Positions 1 through 9,283 are shown, counted from the stretch's first letter. The stretch: 64,000 nucleotides of DNA from Bacillota bacterium (GCA_023386265.1 JAEWKA010000002.1:310001-374000); one strand, 5' to 3'. The notes: a model not told the origin generated them from the letters alone. Made by a program: numbers and translations.

Positions 1-525
1 CTCGAAACATGGCGAGGATACAATGACCCCGAGACAGGAATTTTTTCAAAAACGGAAGATACTCCCCACAACACTGTGACTCCGATTGCCAGACGGCGCG
101 GTGAGTTTTATGAGATGGACATTGTCCTTCGCAATAACCGAACAACACCGGAACACCCGCTCGGTCTCTTTCACCCGCATAAGGAGCTTCATCATATCAA
201 GAAGGAAAATATCGGTCTTATTGAGGTAATGGGACTTGCGATTCTGCCCCCGCACCTGAAAAAGGAACTCCAGATGCTTGGTGAAGCTATGGTCTCCGGA
301 GGTGATCTATACGCACCGGAAATTTCCCGCCATGCGGATTGGGCGGAGGAAATTATGACTTGGCGGCAGGTGTCGGCACTTAGCATAAACGAAGTTCTGC
401 GTGAGGAAGTCGGCGCTGCGTTCGTCAAATGCCTGGAGCAATGCGGCGTATTTGGGCTAGGTGAAAACGGGAAGACGGCCCTAAGCCGTTTTACGCAGGC
501 GCTTATGAACCGTATATCTGGTTAA
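1..525 (+). CDS. galT: UDP-glucose--hexose-1-phosphate uridylyltransferase (GalT, class II), C-terminal part
   Basis: The reading frame is open from base 1 to the TAA at 523-525, so this is the 3' end of a gene that begins outside the window. The first in-frame GTG (76) is internal. The 174 visible residues match the C-terminal region of the Firmicutes-type GalT, including the stretches HPLGLFHPHKELHHIKKENI and GLIEVMGLAILPPHLKKEL. The enzyme exchanges UMP between UDP-glucose and galactose-1-phosphate in the cytosolic Leloir pathway. The stop is followed by a strong hairpin, so galT closes its own transcript and is not part of the motility locus. Confidence 0.9.
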   Translation, partial: LETWRGYNDPETGIFSKTEDTPHNTVTPIARRRGEFYEMDIVLRNNRTTPEHPLGLFHPHKELHHIKKENIGLIEVMGLAILPPHLKKELQMLGEAMVSGGDLYAPEISRHADWAEEIMTWRQVSALSINEVLREEVGAAFVKCLEQCGVFGLGENGKTALSRFTQALMNRISG

Positions 526-580
526 TAAAATTAGCTGTTGTACTGCCAAAAAGGCATTATGCTCAAACTAATAATTGCAA

Positions 581-619
581 GAACCGACGTTACTAACAAG
601 TAACGTCGGTTCTCATTTT
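581..619 (+). terminator. Terminator after galT
   Basis: A perfect 13-bp inverted repeat (581-593 with 600-612) has a 6-nt loop and is followed by TCATTTTG. It ends the galT transcript and separates it from the chemoreceptor gene. Confidence 0.75.
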
Positions 620-757
620 GCGGATAATTAATTTACGAAAAATAATAATTATTGGACATGACAATTGTTAAGCGTCTTGTAAATCATGGAAGGAGGAGAA
701 TAAATATTAAAGACCTATTTTTGCGCAATTATCTACAGATAATGGGGGATCGGCTTT

Positions 758-2449
758 ATGAAATCAATATTCAGCAAAATGAATGTCAGTAAAAAGTTTA
801 TAGTGACATTTATAAACGTATTCGTAGCCACAACAGGAAGCATGGCTATATTATTTTCGCTTTTAGCCGGAGCAGATAAGCAGCTTGACAATTTTCTGCG
901 TGGGTCTTTTTCATCGATTGAGTCCCAGTTGACTGTCAGAGCTGAACTGGACGATATCAGCCGGTCTCTTTTTAATATGGCGGACGGAGCAAATTCTTCA
1001 GAAGTAAAAGCCGGATATGAGGAGATAACAGCGTCCGAAGCGACTATCGAATCCGAAATTGGCAAGATGTCGGAAACTCCCGGCATAGATGCCTTTTCGG
1101 CCGACTATCAGAAAGCAAAGGAAGCGGCTGAAGATATATATAAGCTTGCCGAAAAAGGAAATCATAAAGAGGCTCTTTCGAGATATACAGGAACATATAC
1201 GCCCGCTCTCGAGGCCCTCAGCGAAGCGTTGAATGAAATGGCAACAGCTTCAACGGCTGATTCGCAGAGCTCCGTAAAAAGCTATAAATCCGCAAAGACT
1301 AGAGCAATATTGATTTTCTGCGGACTTGCAGGAACAGCACTGATTTTTACTGCCTATGTTCTGATTATTCTGCAAAAAAGTATTGTACTGCCGCTAAAAA
1401 AGCTAGTCGATTCCTGTCAGGATCTCAAAGACGGCAGGAAGATAAAACCCCTTCATATAGACTCGCAGGATGAGTTCGGAGAGCTGGGGAAGTCCTTTGA
1501 AGACATGAGCAATACCGTTTCATTTGTCATTGACGACACTTGCCATATGCTTGCGAGCGGCGCGGAGAAAAATCTCGCTGCGCGTTCGGAAGACGAAAGC
1601 AAATATGTCGGCAAATATAACGAAATAGTGCATTCAACCTATGCCGTTTTCTCCGACATCAGCAAGGGTATGCAGCTAACCAACGGAATTGCCGAGCAGG
1701 TGTCATCGGGATCAAACCAGATTTCCGCTGTCTCACAGACTCTGGCGCAGGGTACTACAGAGCAGGCGTCTGCAGTCGAGCAGCTTTCGGTAACCGTTTC
1801 AAATATTGCAGAGCTCAGTAAAATGAATGCGGAAAAGGCAAACAAGGCCAGCTTAATCAGCATAGAATCGGCAAAGGTTGTAAGTGAAAGCAACGAGTAT
1901 ATGACCCAGATGCTCGCAGCTATGAACAATATTACCGCCACATCAAAAGAAATTGGAAAAATCGTTAAGGCGATCGATGATATTGCCTTCCAGACGAATA
2001 TACTTTCTCTCAATGCGGCTGTTGAGGCGGCGCGCGCCGGTGCTTCAGGAAAAGGCTTTGCTGTCGTTGCCGACGAAGTGAGAAACCTCGCGCAGCGCTC
2101 GGCGGAAGCGGCGAAAAATACGACCTCGCTTGTTGAAAGCACAGTCGTTGCTATTGAAAACGGAACTAAAATTGCGAACGCGACAGCTCAATCTCTCCGT
2201 GTAGTCGGAGAAAAGACAGAGTATGTAGGTGAGGCAATTTCTCAAATCGTTGAAACGTCCGAAAGCCAGTCGTCTGCTACCGACCAGGTTCTGCAGGGCA
2301 TAAGTCAGGTTTCTACGGTAGTCCAGACGAACTCCGCGACTGCTGAAGAAAGCGCGGCGGCGGCGGAGGAGCTTGCGGCTCTGGCAAAGCAGCTTTCCGA
2401 ACTGACAGGACAGTACAAACTTTATCATGAAATCGGTAAAGCCGATTAA
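758..2449 (+). CDS. Methyl-accepting chemotaxis protein (four-helix-bundle type sensor)
   Basis: This is a membrane chemoreceptor of 563 residues. A first membrane helix (about 14-37) and a second (about 183-206) flank an extracytoplasmic, helix-rich segment of about 145 residues typical of a 4HB ligand domain. A HAMP linker (207-260) and a long cytoplasmic coiled coil follow. The hairpin tip, with DDIAFQTNIL and LNAAVEAARAG at about 407-428, is the conserved CheA/CheW contact. There is no C-terminal pentapeptide tether for CheR. The ligand cannot be predicted. GGGGGA at 744-749 is the likely ribosome site for the ATG at 758. The gene stands alone, between the galT terminator and a bidirectional terminator. 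Confidence 0.93.
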   Translation: MKSIFSKMNVSKKFIVTFINVFVATTGSMAILFSLLAGADKQLDNFLRGSFSSIESQLTVRAELDDISRSLFNMADGANSSEVKAGYEEITASEATIESEIGKMSETPGIDAFSADYQKAKEAAEDIYKLAEKGNHKEALSRYTGTYTPALEALSEALNEMATASTADSQSSVKSYKSAKTRAILIFCGLAGTALIFTAYVLIILQKSIVLPLKKLVDSCQDLKDGRKIKPLHIDSQDEFGELGKSFEDMSNTVSFVIDDTCHMLASGAEKNLAARSEDESKYVGKYNEIVHSTYAVFSDISKGMQLTNGIAEQVSSGSNQISAVSQTLAQGTTEQASAVEQLSVTVSNIAELSKMNAEKANKASLISIESAKVVSESNEYMTQMLAAMNNITATSKEIGKIVKAIDDIAFQTNILSLNAAVEAARAGASGKGFAVVADEVRNLAQRSAEAAKNTTSLVESTVVAIENGTKIANATAQSLRVVGEKTEYVGEAISQIVETSESQSSATDQVLQGISQVSTVVQTNSATAEESAAAAEELAALAKQLSELTGQYKLYHEIGKAD

Positions 2450-2464
2450 TTAGCAAAATCATAA

Positions 2465-2500
2465 GAAAAGCCCGCAAACCATAAGATTTGTGGGCTTTTC
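2465..2500. terminator. Bidirectional terminator between convergent genes
   Basis: A 14-nt inverted repeat (2465-2478 with 2487-2500; one G:U pair) starts with GAAAAG and ends with CTTTTC, giving T-rich exits in both directions. It separates the chemoreceptor gene from the convergent lytic transglycosylase gene. Confidence 0.75.
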
Positions 2501-2520
2501 AGATGTAATTAAGATAGCTG

Positions 2521-3201
2521 TTATTTGTCATTATCTGTATTTATCGTTTCAAACAGCTGCATTTGCATTTTATATATGTTCATGAGCATCGAATAGTAAA
2601 GCTCACTCGGGCCGGCCGGATCTCCGGCTGTCGTTAAAGTGTTTTGCGAAGAATTATCTGGGTGTGAAATAACGGTATCGGTACTTAAATCGCTTCCGCA
2701 GTATTCCAGAACTTTTTTTACATAGCTTTGTGTTTCTTTAAATGGAGGAATACCGTCATATTTTTCAACATTTCCCGGACCGGCATTGTAGGCCGCAATA
2801 GCAAGCTCAATCTTGCCGCCAAACTCCTTGAGCATTTGCGCCAAGTATTTGGCTCCGCCCATAATGTTTTGTTCGGGATCATATGGGTCGAGCACTCCGA
2901 GCGATTTAGCCGTGGCAGGCATAAGCTGCATAATTCCCATTGCCCCGCAGCTTGATGTTGCCTTGGGATTAAAGTTTGATTCGGTCTTCGCAACCGCTTT
3001 AAGAAGGCTTATCGGAACGCCGTATTTCTTTGACGCAGCCTCAAATATACTATCAAGGCTGGTTCTTGATTTATCGGCTGCATCGCTTAATACGCTGGCA
3101 AAGTCGGAATTTCCCAGAGTGTTAACGTATTGTATTTGATTGTTTAATTCGGCTCCGTTAGAGCCAATGCTGTTTATGTTCATATTTTTCACCGTATTCA
3201 A
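2521..3201 (-). CDS. Lytic transglycosylase, SLT-type (possible flagellum-associated cell-wall hydrolase)
   Basis: The protein has about 220-226 residues. A polar N-terminal region of about 50 residues without a signal peptide is followed by an SLT (GH23) domain at about 51-165. The motif VAKTESNFNP carries the catalytic Glu, and GAMGIMQLMP and AIAAYNAGPGNV are the family's other signature blocks. The family cleaves the MurNAc-GlcNAc bond with 1,6-anhydro formation. The missing signal peptide and the location suggest export through the flagellar apparatus, perhaps as a rod-cap hydrolase in place of FlgJ; this is inference. The start is uncertain: TTG 3201, GTG 3192 and ATG 3183 are all in frame and none has a strong ribosome site. 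Confidence 0.85.
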   Translation of the reverse strand: MNTVKNMNINSIGSNGAELNNQIQYVNTLGNSDFASVLSDAADKSRTSLDSIFEAASKKYGVPISLLKAVAKTESNFNPKATSSCGAMGIMQLMPATAKSLGVLDPYDPEQNIMGGAKYLAQMLKEFGGKIELAIAAYNAGPGNVEKYDGIPPFKETQSYVKKVLEYCGSDLSTDTVISHPDNSSQNTLTTAGDPAGPSELYYSMLMNIYKMQMQLFETINTDNDK

Positions 3202-3359
3202 GGTTATAGCAAGTCCGTCCTCTTGTCAATGGCAAGTCTTGCTTGAATACAAAGATTATGACAAAATACGACAAAATACACGAATTTCGCTGTTATAACC
3301 GAATAAAAGCAAAGATAACTTTTTGATGGCTTTAAAATATTTTTTAAAGGGTGCAGCTT

Positions 3360-5483
3360 ATGAAAATTAAGAGAAATAAGAACACAAATATCGAACGTTC
3401 GCTAAAGAGCATATCCGATTCTGTTGATTCGGATATGGTTATTGTTCGTAATGATAGATGTGAAATTTTATTAATGAATGAGGCTGCCAGTAAGCGTGTT
3501 GACGCAGAGCTTCTCTCTGTTACTAACTGTAAGAGCGGCTATTCGCATATTTTTCCTGAGCTTTGTGACAATTGTCCCCACAAAGCAGACTCCAAGACGG
3601 AGACAGGGGCTTTTGATATAAAGGATAGGAACGGACGGGTTTTCTCCGCCACACGCAATACCATCGAATGGATAGACGGAAATCCGGCGACAGCGTTTAT
3701 CCTGCGAGATGTTGATGAGGAACGCAGCTTAAAAACAAAAATGTATAACCTTGCCTATTTTGACCAATTGACGGGAATTCCCAACAGACAAAAGTTGAAG
3801 GAAGATTATGAAAATGCGTTGAAAGACGGCAAAAATGGCAGGTATTGCGGAATATTAGCCATGTTTGACCTTGATAATTTCAAAATAATAAATGATAATT
3901 ACGGTCACAATACTGGCGATGAGATGCTCATCCGTATTACGGCTTATCTTGAGAGCAACGATGATTTTAAGGGCCATCTATACAGGCTGGGCGGAGACGA
4001 GTTCGTGCTGTTTTATAAAGAGAGGCTGTCAAACTTTGAAAATCAAGCGGCAGTTCGGTCATATTATCAAGAAATGCTTCAAAAATCGCTTCTTTCCTAT
4101 ACGATGCCGAACATTGAGTCAAAGTGTACACTAAGCATAGGAGTAGCCTTATATCCCGCCCACGGAGAGACTTTATCGGAGCTTCTGCGCAAGGCGGATA
4201 TAGCGCTTTATAAGGCAAAGACCGAAGGCCGGAACCGCGTTGTGCTTTTTGAAGACAAATATGATGCTTCGAAAAAATTCAGAGATCTGTATATAAATAT
4301 GCAGCCTATCCTGTTGAAAAACGGTAACACCTATGGATATGAGCTAGTTGACAACGACAAAAGCGAAAAAGAGGACGACGGAACACTCAGCCTTTCGCAG
4401 TTCGACCGTACACTGGATGCGCTCGGCATGAATGACATCAAAGACAATACAAGATATTTCATATCCTTCACGAAACAGCTTTTCAACAGAGCTGTGCTTA
4501 AAAACTTACCCAGAAATAAATTCATCATACAGATTAACGCGTCCGACAGATGCACAGACGGACATATGCAGCTTTACAAACAATTAAAATTAAACGGCTA
4601 CCTGCTGTTGCTGTCAAATATCGATAATAGCAACATGCACATGAATTTGTTGGCCCTAGCGGAATATTGCAAGTTTGCGCCGGAAGGAATAAGCGTCAGC
4701 GAACAGATTAGTTTGATTGCCGCTAACTCGACGAAAACATTTATTGCAACAGATGTGTCAACAAACGAAGAATTTGAAATTGCACAGCATCGAGGTTTTT
4801 CACTGTTCCAAGGATACTACTTTAATCAGGAAGTAGTAATTAAGAAAGAAAAAGATATTGAGCCATTAAAGGCAAATTATTTTCGGCTGCTTCAGTTAAC
4901 CAGCACAGATAACTATGTGGATTTCAATGAGATAAGCGCCGTTATATCCTCTGATGTGGCATTATCGTATAAATTACTTCGGCTTTTGAATTCAGCTTCT
5001 GTAGGACTTCGTACAAGGGTGTCGTCAACCCTAGCTGCATTGACCTTTTTGGGTGAAGAAAACTTGAAACAGTGGATATCGGTTCTGGCTCTGCGAGGCG
5101 TCTCGGATGAAAAGCCCTTGGAGTTGGTACGAATGTCCCTAATCAGGGCGCGTTTCGGCGAAAACCTGGCATACTGCTTTAAGCCCCCGATGGATGCGAA
5201 GAATGTGTTCATGGTTGGACTTCTATCGCTATTGCATATTGCGCTTGATAAAACCAAGGAGGAGCTCCTTGACGAAATACCTGTGGCAGACAAAATCCGA
5301 AAGTCTCTTCTGGGAAACGACGGTCCCTACTCAGAGCTGCTTGAGTTTTATAAATACTATGAATATGCCAACTGGGATGAAATTACGCGGTTCTCGGAAG
5401 CGCACGGTATAGGCTGCTATGCAATTAATAACGCATATGTCAACGCCGTAAAATGGTGTAATGGTTTGATAAATGCATACTGA
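3360..5483 (+). CDS. PAS-like / GGDEF / degenerate EAL / HDOD signalling protein
   Basis: This cytosolic protein has about 707 residues. A PAS-like N-terminal segment (about 20-120) contains three Cys residues in a C-x11-C-x2-C pattern. A GGDEF domain (about 130-300) has an intact RLGGDEF active site, so diguanylate cyclase activity is likely; no RxxD inhibitory site is visible five residues upstream. The middle part resembles an EAL domain but has ELV in place of EAL and lacks the catalytic acidic set. The C-terminus (about 500-700) is an HDOD domain. The last 400 residues parallel the whole protein at 16893. AAAGG at 3346-3350 is 9 nt from the ATG at 3360 but abuts an in-frame GTG at 3351, so ATG was chosen. 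Confidence 0.85.
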   Translation: MKIKRNKNTNIERSLKSISDSVDSDMVIVRNDRCEILLMNEAASKRVDAELLSVTNCKSGYSHIFPELCDNCPHKADSKTETGAFDIKDRNGRVFSATRNTIEWIDGNPATAFILRDVDEERSLKTKMYNLAYFDQLTGIPNRQKLKEDYENALKDGKNGRYCGILAMFDLDNFKIINDNYGHNTGDEMLIRITAYLESNDDFKGHLYRLGGDEFVLFYKERLSNFENQAAVRSYYQEMLQKSLLSYTMPNIESKCTLSIGVALYPAHGETLSELLRKADIALYKAKTEGRNRVVLFEDKYDASKKFRDLYINMQPILLKNGNTYGYELVDNDKSEKEDDGTLSLSQFDRTLDALGMNDIKDNTRYFISFTKQLFNRAVLKNLPRNKFIIQINASDRCTDGHMQLYKQLKLNGYLLLLSNIDNSNMHMNLLALAEYCKFAPEGISVSEQISLIAANSTKTFIATDVSTNEEFEIAQHRGFSLFQGYYFNQEVVIKKEKDIEPLKANYFRLLQLTSTDNYVDFNEISAVISSDVALSYKLLRLLNSASVGLRTRVSSTLAALTFLGEENLKQWISVLALRGVSDEKPLELVRMSLIRARFGENLAYCFKPPMDAKNVFMVGLLSLLHIALDKTKEELLDEIPVADKIRKSLLGNDGPYSELLEFYKYYEYANWDEITRFSEAHGIGCYAINNAYVNAVKWCNGLINAY

Positions 5484-5500
5484 CAAGAAATAATAGAAGA

Positions 5501-5536
5501 CCCTATGCTTAAGTCCTGTAGCCATTAAGCATAGGG
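5501..5536. terminator. Hairpin downstream of the GGDEF-HDOD gene
   Basis: A perfect 12-bp inverted repeat (5501-5512 with 5525-5536) lies 17 nt after the stop codon. It lacks a clear T-run, so termination on the plus strand is only probable. Confidence 0.45.
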
Positions 5537-5576
5537 GCTTGCGCTATAAAAGGCTGCAGTAATAATAAGTCGTTAT

Positions 5577-5612
5577 TCAAAAAGCGTCCCATGCCAAGCA
5601 TAAGACGCTTTT
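5577..5612 (-). terminator. Terminator of the dCache chemoreceptor gene (minus strand)
   Basis: The stem is 5580-5588 with 5604-5612 (AAAGCGTC core). Read on the minus strand it is followed by a T-rich run, as expected for an intrinsic terminator about 80 nt after the stop at 5692. Confidence 0.6.
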
Positions 5613-5691
5613 CAAGTTCACTGTTGCCGCTCTCGAAAGCGGCTGGGATGTATAATGAGAAAAGGAGTGTTGAAAGAATGATTCTTAAACG

Positions 5692-7737
5692 TCAATTGTT
5701 CTCGTCGTGATATGAAGTTGCCAGTTTGAACTGGTCAACGAGATTCTTAAGCACCTCAGCCTGACTTGAAAGCTCCTCACTTGCTGCGGCGCTCTCTTCG
5801 CTCGTTGCTGAGTTCATCTGTACAACGGATGAAACCTGCTCGATGCCGATCGAGACCTGAGAAATCGCGGCCGCCTGCTCCTGAGCCTGTTCTGATATCG
5901 AATCGACAAGTTTGACGACTTCGGAAGCTTTCGCCGCAACCTCGACAAAGCCAGTGCTTGTTTTGCTAACAAGCAGAGATCCTTTTTCAACAGCCTCAAT
6001 TGAGCTTTCAATGAGGGCGGTAGTGTTCTTGGCTGCCTCTGCGGACTTCTGGGACAAATTACGAACCTCATCAGCCACAACCGCAAAGCCCTTGCCTGCG
6101 GCTCCGGCTCTCGCCGCCTCAACAGCGGCGTTGAGCGCAAGGATGTTGGTTTGGAACGCGATGTCATCGATGGTTTTGATGACCTTGCCAATATTCTTTG
6201 ATGTCGACGAAATCTCGTCCATAGCCTGACGGGCAAGGTCCATATCGCTTACACTGCTCTGCATGATAGACTCGGTTGCCGAAGTCAGAGCTTTTGCCTT
6301 TTCGGCATCCTCGGCGTTATTCTTGACACGCTGGGATATATCCGCGATAGAAGCCGAAAGCTCCTGAACGCTGCTGGCCTGCTCTGTCGCGCCCTGAGCA
6401 AGTGATTGTGACCCAAAGCTGACCTGTGAAGCTCCTGCCGAAACTTGCTCCGAAACCTGAAGTATATTCTGGAAGGACTCTGTAAGTCCGCGCTTTAAGG
6501 TCCGGAATGAAGTTAGAATGTGTTTATAGTCTCCGACATACGATGCAGCTTCTTTTGAAAAGACGTCAAAGTTACCGCTGGAGAACTCTGACAGGAGGTA
6601 GTCAATATCCCCGATTATTGCTCCTGTATGATCAAGCGTGCCTTTGAGAGAGCTTTTCAGCACCACGAATTCGGAAGTGGTAGCATTGAACTCGGGCATT
6701 GCGGAATTAACGTCGCCGTTTGCGAGCCTGGAGAGTCTGTCAACAATAAGCTTGAGCGGATCGACAACTTTGTTTGCGATATAGATGCAGCCGAATACGC
6801 CGATGAGAATGATTATAACTAGCAGTATTGCGGAACCATAGATGGAGGTCGTGACTCCGCCGGTAAAATCCGATACCGGAGCAGTTAAACAGATTACCCA
6901 GCCATCACTACCGTCGATAGCGGAGGAAGAGAGGAATTTGTTAACGCCCTGATACTGGTATTGATCAAATGTGATCTCTCCGGATGACGCGTTATTAAAT
7001 GAATCCACCAGCGGCTGTAAAGCGGGACTGTTTTTTGCCATTTCCACAATATTTTTTTTGTCAGTCATATATGCAGCATCTATATAATCGACAAAATAAC
7101 CGTCTTTATCAACTATGTATGCATAGCCATTTTTGCTGATATGCATGCTTTCGGTGGCTTCACTAATTATAGTCTGAGGTAATGTTAAACAAGCAACTCC
7201 CACAACATTGGATCCCTTTATTCCATTAGACCAAATCGGAGCGGAAAGAGTCATAACAAGCTCGCCCGATTTCTCATCAACATACGGGGATGTGATGAAT
7301 GTTTTGCCTTCCTTGCAGGCAGCAAAAAATTCAGTACTGGAATAATTGTTGCCGGTTTTAATGTCTTTACCGGCTGCCGATAAAATAAATCCGCCAAGTA
7401 AACTATTTTCTTCGGCCTTCTTTGAGATATAATCAGATTTTTCATCGTTCGTAACTTCGGGACTGTACATGTTGCTGTTAGACGCGATTTCTTCCAGAAG
7501 CCCTGAAAATGCGCTCAGTTTATTGGCTACGGAATCCTGTGCGACACTGGCAGTGGCAATCATTGAGTCGGTCAGACTGCCAATAGTACTACGATAACCC
7601 ATATAGACAGTGAACACCGCAAGGATGACGGCGGCTGAACAAATGAAGATAATTATAGGCACAGTTATTGACATTCGCAGACTCTTTTTTCTTTTTTCCC
7701 TTAATGTTGCTATTCCTTTGATGTTGCTTTTATCCAT
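5692..7737 (-). CDS. Methyl-accepting chemotaxis protein with dCache sensor
   Basis: This chemoreceptor has 681 residues from the chosen ATG. A charged N-terminus is followed by a membrane helix (about 24-46), a large extracytoplasmic region (about 50-295) with the double-Cache pattern (FILSAAGKDIKTG, GYAYIVDKDGYFVDY), a second membrane helix (about 300-321), HAMP, and the signalling hairpin with DDIAFQTNILALNAAVEAAR. Cache domains usually bind small metabolites such as amino acids or organic acids; the ligand is unknown. On the minus strand AGGGG lies 8 nt before the ATG at 7737, whereas the in-frame GTG at 7746 falls inside that ribosome site. No CheR pentapeptide tether is present. Confidence 0.93.
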   Translation of the reverse strand: MDKSNIKGIATLREKRKKSLRMSITVPIIIFICSAAVILAVFTVYMGYRSTIGSLTDSMIATASVAQDSVANKLSAFSGLLEEIASNSNMYSPEVTNDEKSDYISKKAEENSLLGGFILSAAGKDIKTGNNYSSTEFFAACKEGKTFITSPYVDEKSGELVMTLSAPIWSNGIKGSNVVGVACLTLPQTIISEATESMHISKNGYAYIVDKDGYFVDYIDAAYMTDKKNIVEMAKNSPALQPLVDSFNNASSGEITFDQYQYQGVNKFLSSSAIDGSDGWVICLTAPVSDFTGGVTTSIYGSAILLVIIILIGVFGCIYIANKVVDPLKLIVDRLSRLANGDVNSAMPEFNATTSEFVVLKSSLKGTLDHTGAIIGDIDYLLSEFSSGNFDVFSKEAASYVGDYKHILTSFRTLKRGLTESFQNILQVSEQVSAGASQVSFGSQSLAQGATEQASSVQELSASIADISQRVKNNAEDAEKAKALTSATESIMQSSVSDMDLARQAMDEISSTSKNIGKVIKTIDDIAFQTNILALNAAVEAARAGAAGKGFAVVADEVRNLSQKSAEAAKNTTALIESSIEAVEKGSLLVSKTSTGFVEVAAKASEVVKLVDSISEQAQEQAAAISQVSIGIEQVSSVVQMNSATSEESAAASEELSSQAEVLKNLVDQFKLATSYHDENN

Positions 7738-7902
7738 TGATAACACCCCTACTTTAATACTTTTTTCTTCAGTAGAAATTTGCTTTTTAGCTTTGATTAA
7801 TTTATACTATGTAATTGAATTGCTACAAGCGGTAACTGAGAATAGTTATTAATTATTTGTAAGATTGAGAAAATATTAACGGAATGTATTAGTAAATATT
7901 GC

Positions 7903-7956
7903 CATAAGACAAGAAGGCCGAGACCCTAAAACGAGTCTCGGCCTTCTTGTCTTATG
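7903..7956. terminator. Long perfect hairpin downstream of the HD-GYP gene
   Basis: A perfect 22-bp stem (7903-7924 with 7935-7956) encloses a 10-nt loop. It starts 11 nt beyond the HD-GYP stop codon. T-runs outside the stem are weak in both directions, so it may be a terminator or an mRNA 3'-end stabiliser. Confidence 0.6.
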
Positions 7957-7967
7957 ACAGTCGCGAG

Positions 7968-9107
7968 TCAACTTCCGAATGATTCGAAAGAGTCTTCGGA
8001 GGATGGCAGCTCAAAGGTTTCGTTATCTGATGCGCCCAGAACGGAGCTTATGGTTAAATATAAATATCGTACATCCTCAAGCAAGTCGATTTCATATCCT
8101 TTTTGGCCGAGCGGAGAGTCTTCAAGAAGCCTTACACATGGACGGAAAATATTTTCCGAGTGGTTTTTGACAATAACGGCAGTTGAGCCGTCGGACAATT
8201 TGACCAGAGTCCCTGTGGGATAAACGCTGATAAGATGCGAAAATACCCGGACCAGCTCACAATCAAACTGAGAATCTGAACCGGCAATTATATACTCCAA
8301 TGCCTCTTTGGGATGCCATGCCTTTCGGTAGCTCCTTTGGCTTGTCAGCGCATCATAAACATCGGCTACCGCGAGAATGCGTCCGAAGAGAGGAATCTGA
8401 CCGCCGGAGTGACCAAAGGGATAGCCGCTGCCGTCTATCTTTTCGTGATGGCTTTGTATCCCGGGTAAAACCTCGGTAGAAAGGTTGTAGCATTTGCGCA
8501 TACGCTCGACGCCCTTTAAGGGGTGATTTTTGATAACATTGAACTCATCAGGGGTTACGGCACCGTTTTTATTGATAATATCAATAGGAATATCAATCTT
8601 TCCTATGTCGTGCATCAGCGCACAAAGGGCGAGGTCTTCAAGTCTATTGCGAGTGATGCCGAGTTCTCCTGCCAACATGGCGCTGAGAATCCCGACATTT
8701 AAACTGTGCGAATATGTATAATTGTCGTAACTTTTTATTTCAATCATGTCCATGAGATGTTCTTCGCGGTTCAAAATGTTGTCTACGATTTTCCCTGCGA
8801 TCTTTTTTGTCGACACAACAGTTGAACCCGAAATACAAGGCTGATTAAAATAATTATTATACAGTGAACGAAACTCGTTCGTCATCTCCTGCTTGGTTTT
8901 CGGGCTGATTATACTCCTCGGCTCGATGCCCTCGGTACCCTCCATCTCAACGTAAATGCCGTCAATATCACAGGCGGCAAGTCGTTTAATATAGCGGTCG
9001 GACAAAACTTCCCCATCCTGAAGAAGAGAAAATAAACCATTTGGCGCAGAAACGCTCTTTGCGAGAGTCATTCCGGGGCTTACCCTGGAAAGAGGGATAT
9101 ATATCAC
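7968..9107 (-). CDS. HD-GYP domain c-di-GMP phosphodiesterase
   Basis: The protein has 379 residues. An N-terminal region of about 110 residues (opening with IPLSRVSPGMTLA) is typical of HD-GYP proteins and carries no receiver domain. The HD-GYP domain (about 125-315) is intact: LMHDIGKIDIP, the NHPLKG block, HHEKIDGSGYPFG and AVADVYDALTSQRSYR provide the metal-binding His/Asp set and the GYP loop. The family hydrolyses c-di-GMP, usually to GMP. A C-terminal tail of about 60 residues is acidic. It starts at GTG 9107 with AAGGGG 8 nt upstream on the minus strand. Its place between a chemoreceptor and the che operon suggests a role in the motile/sessile switch. Confidence 0.92.
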   Translation of the reverse strand: MIYIPLSRVSPGMTLAKSVSAPNGLFSLLQDGEVLSDRYIKRLAACDIDGIYVEMEGTEGIEPRSIISPKTKQEMTNEFRSLYNNYFNQPCISGSTVVSTKKIAGKIVDNILNREEHLMDMIEIKSYDNYTYSHSLNVGILSAMLAGELGITRNRLEDLALCALMHDIGKIDIPIDIINKNGAVTPDEFNVIKNHPLKGVERMRKCYNLSTEVLPGIQSHHEKIDGSGYPFGHSGGQIPLFGRILAVADVYDALTSQRSYRKAWHPKEALEYIIAGSDSQFDCELVRVFSHLISVYPTGTLVKLSDGSTAVIVKNHSENIFRPCVRLLEDSPLGQKGYEIDLLEDVRYLYLTISSVLGASDNETFELPSSEDSFESFGS

Positions 9108-9248
9108 TTCGATGACCCCTTTTTTATCTTAAGATACACAAAGTGTTGCTTTAAAGACTATTTCGGAAACGGAACAGATCAGCTCCCACACCTGATTTAT
9201 TCTCCGAGTCCGGAAAAAGTAAAGTTAATAAATAATAAAAATTAGCCG

Positions 9249-9283
9249 AATAATGGATAATAAGGATATTAATATCCATTATT
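9249..9283. terminator. Hairpin between cheB and the HD-GYP gene
   Basis: A perfect 11-bp inverted repeat (9249-9259 with 9273-9283) lies about 100 nt after the cheB stop. On the minus strand a T-rich stretch follows within 10 nt. It is a candidate terminator of the cheA-cheW-cheR-cheB transcript. Confidence 0.4.

Noticed and set aside
526..757. c-di-GMP or other riboswitch upstream of the first chemoreceptor
   Set aside because: No conserved GEMM-type core (such as ACGCAAAGC-like blocks) was found here or in the other leaders of the window.
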